Shown: positions 55,588 to 64,000 of the stretch, piece after piece
How the letters are laid out: every line of letters begins with the position of its first letter
How positions within the stretch are numbered: the first letter of the stretch is position 1
Assembly (NCBI GenBank): GCA_022376925.1
Contig: JAIOJX010000005.1
Coordinates: 160,781,501-160,845,500, forward strand
Length of the DNA: 64,000 bases
Direction of reading: 5' to 3'
Source of the DNA: Tragulus kanchil
Lineage: Eukaryota; Chordata; Mammalia; Artiodactyla; Tragulidae
Notes under the pieces: model-generated
Told to the model about the DNA's origin: nothing
The model's input: the letters and a program-made list of their open reading frames with translations, nothing else
Database searches by the model: none
Made by a program: the position numbers and the translations under genes

Positions 55588-57765
55588 GCAGGGAAAGAAT
55601 CCTACAGAGGTGTGAAAGCCAGCAGGAGTTTTGCCAGGGTGAACCTCCAAGCCTTTCTTTCCTTGGAAGGTGCTGGTGCCCCCTGGTGGCAGCAGGCCTC
55701 CCTTGCAGGCCGCTTCTCTTAATCTACCCTGCTTGTTTGTATAATTTCTTCTTCTTCTTCTTTTTTTTTTTTTTGTAGTAGAAGGCACGTGGGAGGTCTA
55801 AGGAGCATATAATAAGATATGAAAGCACTATAATGAATCTTTTATTGTAAAAACAAATTATTCTCCAATGCGTGTTGCTCTGTGCCATGTCCTAGAAAAG
55901 AAGAATTTTTGGAAGGCAATTTTGAATAGGGGTTGGGGAAGCAGCGCTTGCCGAAAGGCGGGTTGCGATTCTTTAAATTTAACTCTTTATTTCCTGTCCA
56001 TTGTGTGTTTTCCTGGAGCAGGAGACAGGAAACCAGTGGCCTCTGATACCCTTGCTATTCTAAGCTGCTTGGATTAGGAAGCTATTTTCATTGCCAGCCA
56101 CCCTGATCTGCAAGGTAGCAAGGAGGTCCTTAGGACAGGTGGCAACTAATCCTACAGGAAACAGGAGGTGGGAGACGACTGCTCCCCAGCAGGAACCTTG
56201 GAGGAAGGCTTCCTTCCCCACGGTTGATTCAGGCTACATCCTTTTCTTTCTGAGGTGTATCCATTGCATTAAAGCTGTGTGGGTGGTCATGACCCTCACT
56301 GACACACACACGTGCCTATCTGCTTCTTGTTGGGCTATTTGGCAAATTCAGGCACACAGGAAGCAAGAGGATGAGTGAGATAGAGGAAGAGCTAGGGTCC
56401 TGCCCTCTGGTTTTCCAGCATGGTGCCTGGGTGCTGGGCCCAGCTGCAGTCCTGATGGTGAAGGTCCAGCCTGTCTGTGGCTGGGGATATCTTGGGAGAG
56501 GGGACACACAGCTTGCTCCAGCCCCTCTCACGGCACATCAGTGGGTGCCTTGAGGGGTTCTCAAGCAGGCAGAGATGAGAGACGATTGCATGGCAGAACA
56601 GTGGCCCTGGCTGCAGGCTGGGACACCAACATGGGGCATCTAGGCACCGAGCCAGGATCTGCAAAGGAAGTGGCAGGGAAAGAATCCTACAGAGGTGTGA
56701 AAGCCAGCAGGAGTTTTGCCAGGGTGAACCTCCAAGCCTTTCTTTCCTTGGAAGGTGCTGGTGCCCCCTGGTGGCAGCAGGCCTCCCTTGCAGGCCGCTT
56801 CTCTTAATCTACCCTGCTTGTTTGTATAATTTCTTCTTCTTCTTCTTTTTTTTTTTTTTGTAGTAGAAGGCACGTGGGAGGTCTAAGGAGCATATAATAA
56901 GATATGAAAGCACTATAATGAATCTTTTATTGTAAAAACAAATTATTCTCCAATGCGTGTTGCTCTGTGCCATGTCCTAGAAAAGAAGAATTTTTGGAAG
57001 GCAATTTTGAATAGGGGTTGGGGAAGCAGCGCTTTCCGAAAGGAGGGTTGCGATTCTTTAAATTTAACTCTTTATTTCCTGTCCATTGTGTGTTTTCCTG
57101 GAGCAGGAGACAGGAAACCAGTGGCCTCTGATACCCTTGCTATTCTAAGCTGCTTGGATTAGGAAGCTATTTTCATTGCCAGCCACCCTGATCTGCAAGG
57201 TAGCAAGGAGGTCCTTAGGACAGGTGGCAACTAATCCTACAGGAAACAGGAGGTGGGAGACGACTGCTCCCCAGCAGGAACCTTGGAGGAAGGCTTCCTT
57301 CCCCACGGTTGATTCAGGCTACATCCTTTTCTTTCTGAGGTGTATCCATTGCATTAAAGCTGTGTGGGTGGTCATGACCCTCACTGACACACACACGTGC
57401 CTATCTGCTTCTTGTTGGGCTATTTGGCAAATTCAGGCACACAGGAAGCAAGAGGATGAGTGAGATAGAGGAAGAGCTAGGGTCCTGCCCTCTGGTTTTC
57501 CAGCATGGTGCCTGGGGGCTGGGTCCAGCTGCAGTCCTGATGGTGAAGGTCCAGCCTGTCTGTGGCTGGGGATATCTTGGGAGAGGGGACACACAGCTTG
57601 CTCCAGCCCCTCTCACGGCACATCAGTGGGTGCCTTGAGGGGTTCTCAAGCAGGCAGAGATGAGAGACGATTGCATGGCAGAACAGTGGCCCTGGCTGCA
57701 GGCTGGGACACCAACATGGAGCAGAAGGCCGGTGGGGATCTAGGCACCGAGCCAGGATCTCAAGA
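55588..57765. repeat. Tandem direct duplication 17 (unit 1,085)
   Basis: Copies about 55,588-56,672 and 56,673-57,765. Unlike most pairs, several true substitutions separate them (gcttgccgaaaggcggg against gctttccgaaaggaggg; ggtgctgggcccagc against ggggctgggtccagc). Copy one lacks ~16 bases near its end. Confidence 0.95.
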
Positions 57766-58169
57766 CAAGGGAGAGGGAAGGGGTGGTGCAGTTCATGGCA
57801 AGAAAACAGGGTCTGTGTATGTTTGAAGCAGAAAAGGATGTCTTGAGAGGAGCCAAGGCTGCATCCCGTGTTGGGAGGGCAAGCTGGGCCCCAGGCGGAA
57901 TAGTAACCAGAAGCAAGGAGCTACTCAGCAGGACCTCTGCTGTGGTCAGGCTCGGGAGCTGCTGCTGCCCCTGATAAATTGGGTCGTGCCTGTGCTGCCC
58001 TGCATGCTGGGCGTCTGGCCATCACTGCTACCCAGCTTCCCTGGGTCACTTGCTCCAGAAATTAAAAAAAAAAAAAATTCTGTACAGTGGCCTCTGATTG
58101 GCCCAGGCAGGAACACATGTCCAACAGAAAGCTTCCAGGATATCCAGTTTCGTGGTGGGGGAATGGTTA

Positions 58170-58350
58170 GAGCAGACCCTGGCCGAGCATGAGATGAACT
58201 CCTTCAATGCACACAGCCCCAGAGGTGCTGCTCTCTGGCCCATCATCTGGCATGAACGAGGGAGCTGAGGCACAGAGATGTGACGTACGTGGCCCAGAGT
58301 CCCATCACTGGGAAATGGCAGGGTAGCCTCCCCACTCCGGCAGGCTCAAG
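58170..58350 (-). mobile_element. MIR-like relic
   Basis: ggagctgaggcacagagatg and tggcccagagtcccatcact in antisense MIR order. Confidence 0.5.
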
Positions 58351-59037
58351 CTGAAACCTGGGCTCCTAACCACCTCTCTGCTCTAGTGAGCCTGTTCCCT
58401 ACACATTCACAAGAAGCAATTCTCAGAACTCATCCAAAGGGGGTGCAGATGCTGGGGGCCTAAAGGAGGGCGAACAACGGCTGCGCGAGACGTGTGACTG
58501 CTTGGTGAATAACTGATCCTCTCTGAGGCTCCGAGGCGGAGCTGCCTCTGGTGGACATGGTAACAATGGATGCCCAGGTGGTGGGAAGCTCAGAAGAGAG
58601 ATCTATGTACATCACCCACTCTGAGAACCGCTCTGCCCTTCCCCTACCAAACACCCACCAGGATCTACCTCCCAAGGCCTGCAAGACACGTTAAATAAAT
58701 TAAGCTATAGTAAATGTCAGTGGGGCAAATCAAGGAAATCCAAAGGATGCGAAAGGAAAACTCATAAAAAAAATAGACAACTGCTAGTGATCACCATGGA
58801 TTGTAACTCAGTTATAGAATTTATTTTTCCTTATTTGTTGTAATTTTTGGAATAGTGACTGCTGCATCCTAAAATAACAATATAGTCTAAGAATTCAAGA
58901 AAAAGAGAAAGTATAAAGAAGAAAGTTAAAATATCAGCCTAAGTGCTGCCATCTAGAAGAAACCATTGTTTGAATTAGGTAATCCCCAGATAGCTATATG
59001 TATAGCATATATGCACGTATACATATGTATATATCTG

Positions 59038-59039
59038 TA

Positions 59040-59080
<41 letters not shown>

Positions 59081-59082
59081 GG
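59038..59082. repeat. (TG)n followed by (GA)n
   Basis: gtgtgtgtgtgtg runs into gagagagagagagg: a compound microsatellite, single copy. Confidence 0.95.
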
Positions 59083-59655
59083 ATGGAGGAGAGAGGTTCT
59101 TAGAGTAAGTATATAAGATGATCAGCTGTTTGTCTGAATGAGCAGTAAGTCTCATGAAGAAAAAGGTTAGATCCCAGTATATATGATACTACTAAAATTC
59201 AGTCATGCCCTGAATCTCACTTGAATTCAGCAGGAGAAAAAGGAGCTGGAGTGAAATCGTGCCTTCCATGAGGACTTTGTGGGTTTGAGGTCTTCAAGCG
59301 GAGAAACCCCTAGGGGTAGGTGGTGGCCCAAATTCCCCAGGTCGCTGAGGTCTGGGGAAGGGACTGATGACGTCGAGGCAGTGCCTGGTCCCCTGGGAAA
59401 GCCTTCAGGTGTCAGAGGGCAGCCACATGGAGGAACACATCATCTTTCAGCTTGACAGGCAGGTGCGTGCGTGGTGTATCCACTGCCTGTGTCAGGTGCC
59501 AGCAGCGGGAGACGAGGACGAGCAGGACGTTCGCCCCCAACCCCGAGGGTGGCACAGCATGGAGGGGACGGAGGTGGCCCCGGGGCAGAGCGAGAGAAGA
59601 CGCAGCGCGAGGAGGACAGAGTGGGGACAGCGCGGACAGGGAGTGGGCTCCTGAC

Positions 59656-59714
59656 CTCTGAGCTGGCACTGTCCCTCTGGGACACTCTGAGCTGGCACTG
59701 TCCCTCTGGGAGCT
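59656..59714. repeat. Short tandem duplication of ~29 bases
   Basis: The word gagctggcactgtccctctg occurs twice in a row at the edge of a CpG-rich patch, about 0.5 kb beyond the RBP3 stop codon. Confidence 0.85.
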
Positions 59715-60171
59715 GGTACATGTGGACTGATGGGAATGTACTGCATGCATGGGCCACGTCCCTGTGCGCAAACACTTGGTACAAAAGCATCTCAATTCAT
59801 AGTAAATTTTATACTGAGTACACACTGAAATGATGTTACTATGACTGTAGTGAGTTAAATAAAGTACACTATTAAAATTAATTTCACCTGCTTCTTTACA
59901 TTTTCTTAAACATGTCTATGAGGAAATGTACATGCGCCTAGCATCTGTGGCTCAAATTACGACGTGATTGGACCTCGATGGTCTAGTTGACAGCGTGAGG
60001 ACCAGAGGTTGGTGGTGAAGCACGGGTGGGGATAGATTTGGACTTCACTTCCCTGGGGGGATGGACTTTGAAGGGGGCGAGCTTCCTGTCCATAGGTGTT
60101 CCCACAGAGAGGATGCTGGCAATTCGAAGAGACCAGATACATGCGCTGCCAGGGTGCCTGTGATTCTAAGC

Positions 60172-60650
60172 CTAACCAGAGTGCAGCGGGCTCCCTTTCT
60201 GCCCTTGGGGGGCCTCAGTCAGGACGTCATGCCTGATTGTCCCTTGCGTGTGGCCCAGAGATCCCGCCCTTCCCTGGCTCTGCCTACCATGGCCCTTGCG
60301 GCGGCCCCGAAGGCGTGGGCTCCGCCTCACCCTCAGCAGGGTGTGCTGGAGCATCTCGGTAGCCCTGGCAAGGGCAGCTTCTGCGGGAACGGCCACATCG
60401 GGCACCACGCCCACCCCTTCCCACGAGCTGCCATCCGCAGCCCCCACGGAGCGGGCGGTGGGGATGGTGATGTACAGGTCAGTGTCGTCCACGTGGTAGG
60501 TTTGCGGCGGCTGGCAGCCCCCACTGGTCACCTCCCCAATGACCAGGGCTCGGCCCAGCCTCTTCATGATGTACGTGAATTCCTCCGCGGCACCGGCAGT
60601 CAAACTGCTGGTCAGGATGACCATATTCTTCTTGGAGCCATAGCGTTCAC
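60172..60650 (-). CDS. RBP3: RBP3 (interphotoreceptor retinoid-binding protein) exon 4, C-terminal end
   Basis: The terminal coding exon, with acceptor cttgcag and 158 codons plus stop. Recognised from [40 protein letters not shown] and [17 protein letters not shown], all characteristic of the fourth repeat. Family knowledge: RBP3 is a large secreted glycoprotein of the interphotoreceptor matrix that carries retinoids between photoreceptors and pigment epithelium. It is built of four ~300-residue repeats with a crotonase-like and tail-protease-like fold, and its introns all fall in the fourth repeat. After RSPRL this protein continues ~45 residues in a basic, glycine-rich tail, whereas the human protein stops within a few residues. 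Bovine RBP3 is also about 40 residues longer than human, consistent with a ruminant. Confidence 0.95.
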
Positions 60651-60759
60651 CTGCAAGATACAGGACCCTTCAAATTAGGGACTCAAGTCCCCACGCTGGG
60701 CCCCTGCCTTCTCCAGACTGCCTAGACTCACGGGGAGGAGGGCTGGGGTTTAGTTCTGT

Positions 60760-60880
60760 GTCCTTGTGTCTACATGCAAATCACTCTACCTTTCTGAAAG
60801 TCAGTTTCGGCATCTGTAAAATGGGGATAAGGCTGTTTGTCTGATCCTGAGCATGCGAATGCTTGAGAGTTTGTTTGTTT
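60760..60880 (+). mobile_element. MIR relic in RBP3 intron 3
   Basis: Contains catctgtaaaatggggataa, the hallmark of the MIR core region, in sense orientation. Confidence 0.6.
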
Positions 60881-61062
60881 GTTTTTTTAATCACCAAGTG
60901 ACGGGGAAAGGCATCTTGACTGAATTACCTAAGAAAGGAACTAACCTGACTGGACTCTCTCTTCACTGTGGCCCCTCAGAAGAGCCAAGTTTGTGATTTA
61001 GTGATGACATCCCTCCAGGACAATGATGCCCAGTAAGAATGCAACATGAGCCTAAAGGCAAC

Positions 61063-63254
61063 CACAAATGTCATTTCAAGATTTCTGGAAGCCACATGAA
61101 ACAAGTAAATAGAAATTGATAAAAATGAACTTTATGCTGTTTTACCTAACTCCATGAATCCGAAATAGATGCTCCTCTCAAAACTTTTCAATAGTAAAAT
61201 TGTTGAGATCTTTTTGCATTTTTTTTTCCACAAAAAGTCTTCAAAATCTGGTAGGCACCTAACACTTTACACATCCCCATTCATGTGTGGCATGTAGCTC
61301 TCACATTGGACACATCAGTTCCTGGACTCCATGACCTGTAGATCTGGTTTTAACGTCCCGTCTTGAATATCTGTTTGAATTGAGAATTCATCTAGTCCCG
61401 ATTTTCATTTACATTTTGCAATATTATTGAAGGTGTATCTTGGAAGATTCTGCCCAGACGCTTGTGTGATATGGAAGTGTGCAAATGAAAATTGCAGAGT
61501 GCTTTTCTGATCTGCTGAGCAACCTCTGCTGGTTTCCCAGCCCCTTCTTGTTAGACGAGGCGTGCAGGTTCCTTAGTTCTGCCAGCTAAGAAGGGAGACA
61601 GAGTTAGGCTCTCCCGCAGGATGTGGCTGGGAGACCTGTGGGTTTTTGTAAAGCATAGGGCCTGTATTGCCTCCTCCAGTCACTCACCGCTGCAGACCCA
61701 GGGAAGGAGCAGAAGGTCCATTACAGTTAGCAACTTTCTGTAGGCAGGTGTGCTGGGAGCTGCTGAGAGTTCAGAGAAGGTGGGAAACTGCTGGAAACCC
61801 AGTGGGATTTGGTGATGGGCCAGGGATCCTGCTAGCTCTACATTTGTCTTGCTGGCCGTGGCAAGAATGACAGGCATTTTGGTTTTAGACAAACCAGTGT
61901 TCAAATGTTGGAGCTATCCCTAACTGAGTGACCTTAGATAAGATATTTGACTTAGTGGAAATTTCTTTTTCTCACCTAGAAAGTGGGCATAATGGTAAAG
62001 GTTTTGCAGGGATTAAAGGTCTCCTGTACAGAGTACATGGCATAGGACTGGGGCTGTATATTCTAGCTACAAGAACTTTTACCTGAACCCAAACTGTCTA
62101 GCCTTGATTTCTCAGCAGCTTCTAGAATGATACTAGGAAGAAAAGACTTCTGCATGCCTAGGCACACAAATGTCATTTCAAGATTTCTGGAAGCCACATG
62201 AAACAAGTAAATAGAAATTGATAAAAATGAACTTTATGCTGTTTTACCTAACTCCATGAATCCGAAATAGATGCTCCTCTCAAAACTTTTCAATAGTAAA
62301 ATTGTTGAGATCTTTTTGCATTTTTTTCCACAAAAAGTCTTCAAAATCTGGTAGGCACCTAACACTTTACACATCCCCATTCATGTGTGGCATGTAGCTC
62401 TCACATTGGACACATCAGTTCCTGGACTCCATGACCTGTAGATCTGGTTTTAACGTCCCGTCTTGAATATCTGTTTGAATTGAGAATTCATCTAGTCCCG
62501 ATTTTCATTTACATTTTGCAATATTATTGAAGGTGTATCTTGGAAGATTCTGCCCAGACGCTTGTGTGATATGGAAGTGTGCAAATGAAAATTGCAGAGT
62601 GCTTTTCTGATCTGCTGAGCAACCTCTGCTGGTTTCCCAGCCCCTTCTTGTTAGACGAGGCGTGCAGGTTCCTTAGTTCTGCCAGCTAAGAAGGGAGACA
62701 GAGTTAGGCTCTCCCGCAGGATGTGGCTGGGAGACCTGTGGGTTTTTGTAAAGCATAGGGCCTGTATTGCCTCCTCCAGTCACTCACCGCTGCAGACCCA
62801 GGGAAGGAGCAGAAGGTCCATTACAGTTAGCAACTTTCTGTAGGCAGGTGTGCTGGGAGCTGCTGAGAGTTCAGAGAAGGTGGGAAACTGCTGGAAACCC
62901 AGTGGGATTTGGTGATGGGCCAGGGATCCTGCTAGCTCTACATTTGTCTTGCTGGCCGTGGCAAGAATGACAGGCATTTTGGTTTTAGACAAACCAGTGT
63001 TCAAATGTTGGAGCTATCCCTAACTGAGTGACCTTAGATAAGATATTTGACTTAGTGGAAATTTCTTTTTCTCACCTAGAAAGTGGGCATAATGGTAAAG
63101 GTTTTGCAGGGATTAAAGGTCTCCTGTACAGAGTACATGGCATAGGACTGGGGCTGTATATTCTAGCTACAAGAACTTTTACCTGAACCCAAACTGTCTA
63201 GCCTTGATTTCTCAGCAGCTTCTAGAATGATACTAGGAAGAAAAGACTTCTGCA
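61063..63254. repeat. Tandem direct duplication 18 (unit ~1,101)
   Basis: Copies about 61,063-62,154 and 62,165-63,254, in RBP3 intron 3. They differ by two T in a T run near 61,215 and 62,320. The right copy ends five bases before RBP3 exon 3. Confidence 0.95.
61885..62045 (+). mobile_element. MIR relic in RBP3 intron 3 (copy a)
   Basis: ccctaactgagtgaccttag, ttttctcacctagaaagtg and gagtacatggcataggac in sense MIR order. Duplicated at about 62,985-63,145. Confidence 0.55.
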
Positions 63255-63259
63255 CGCAC

Positions 63260-63402
63260 CTTCAAGCTGCGTGAGGGTCCAGAGCTCGCTGACAGAGTCA
63301 TTGGGCCGGTTGTAGATTTTGTCCAGCAGAATAGGTGGGCCTTCGTCGAAGAAATAGGAGCACAGGGCAGGGATAGAGGAGGTAGGGCCACCAATGTTGA
63401 AC
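63260..63402 (-). CDS. RBP3: RBP3 exon 3
   Basis: A 143-base internal exon with acceptor cctcag and donor gtgcgtgc. It encodes [20 protein letters not shown], then a segment ending in [13 protein letters not shown] that joins in phase to exon 4 ([10 protein letters not shown]). Part of the fourth repeat. The tandem duplication at 61.1-63.25 kb ends five bases left of the donor, so the exon itself is single-copy. Exons 2 and 1 must lie beyond the right edge. Confidence 0.95.
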
Positions 63403-64000
63403 CTGAGGGAAGGGAAAAGTTGCCTGCTAAGGGGTGGACCCACAGGGAAGCCCTTGGTGCCCCTCAAGGCGCCTGAATCCTTGCCTCGAGAAGGGTTCTA
63501 CTTTCAGGCAGCCTCAGTTTGGTGCACTTTCCTCCCACAGAGTTCCTTGGGTGGCATTTTCCAGAGTACAAGATTCTTGAGAACAAGAGACTTTGTGGTC
63601 AAATTCATTAAAAAAAAAAATACTGTTTAACATACCCATTCCTTCTGTTCACATATTAATTCATTAAGTGATACATATTGTATGTGTTACATTAAAGGCT
63701 CTGACAGGTCCTGCAGCCTGAAGCTTGATAAATTTCCCCAGCTTGCAGACCATCGACTGCTCCCCTGAACTCATGCTGCCTGTGAGCGGAGCACATTTTG
63801 AGAACCTTATCTTCCCTAGTTTCATGCTTGATAATTTCACAGTATCCTTTAGGCATCTTAGTGGAGATGTCCTAACATCTCACATCATTGGAGCCTATCA
63901 TTCCTGGCCACTTGGATGTGTCCAATTGTAGGACTTCTCTGGGCCCCTGTCTCCTTTGTTTGTGAAATGAGAAATCCTGGGTGGGCAGTGTATGAGAAGT
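63403..64000. other. RBP3 intron 2 sequence
   Basis: Sequence upstream (right) of RBP3 exon 3 on the minus strand; nothing else recognised before the window ends. Confidence 0.6.

Larger units (their letters stand above)
53526..60171. other. Region between ZNF488 and the RBP3 stop codon
   Basis: Holds duplication 17, a Bov-tA, a MIR relic and compound microsatellites. A GC-rich patch at 59.46-59.65 kb near the RBP3 3' end may be RBP3 3' UTR. No further gene recognised. Confidence 0.55.

Noticed and set aside
129..63254. A phage, CRISPR or bacterial mobile system behind the regular repeats
   Set aside because: The repeats are long head-to-tail copies of local mammalian sequence without spacers, integrase, or shared motif; everything else is clearly mammalian.

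Overview
This window is nuclear DNA from a mammal, almost certainly a ruminant artiodactyl. It carries several Bov-tA type tRNA-derived SINEs, a second family of tRNA-like SINEs with an (AAAT)n-rich tail, old MIR, L2, L1 and MaLR relics, and split genes with canonical splice sites. Three protein-coding loci are recognisable in the order ANTXRL (minus), ZNF488 (plus), RBP3 (minus), which is the gene neighbourhood of human 10q11.22. A RAP1A processed pseudogene lies between ANTXRL and ZNF488.

Layout. About 0.1-21 kb holds the 5' portion of ANTXRL on the minus strand: exon 1 with the signal peptide near 20.98 kb, then exons 2-9 and a probable exon 10 running leftward, with the rest off the left edge. 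About 21-35 kb is gene-poor and repeat-rich: SINEs, L1-like relics, an LTR candidate, a MaLR LTR, an old diverged duplication and the RAP1A retrocopy. A CpG island at about 35.4-35.8 kb is the likely ZNF488 promoter and first exon. The ZNF488 coding exon is at 47.5-48.6 kb. About 50-60 kb is mostly non-coding. RBP3 exons 4 and 3 lie at 60.17-60.65 kb and 63.26-63.40 kb, with exons 1-2 off the right edge.

The dominant structural signal is not a gene. The window contains 18 head-to-tail direct duplications, each with a unit of about 1.0-1.16 kb. They are nearly identical between copies and scattered through introns, exons and repeats alike. Four adjacent pairs overlap, so some segments are present three times. 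Copies differ mostly by single-base homopolymer indels and microsatellite length, and the sequence around several junctions is corrupted. The extra copies add roughly 20 kb, so the locus would collapse to about 44 kb. The pattern cuts through exons of ANTXRL and ZNF488 and would break both proteins. I therefore read it mainly as false tandem duplication in the assembly (unmerged, low-quality overlapping ends), although the sequence alone cannot exclude real duplication.

The three genes do not form a pathway. ANTXRL encodes a vWA-domain membrane protein related to ANTXR1/ANTXR2, ZNF488 a nuclear C2H2 zinc-finger regulator, and RBP3 the secreted interphotoreceptor retinoid-binding protein. The most interesting gene-level observation is that the ANTXRL vWA exons keep open frames but have lost key metal-site (MIDAS) residues.
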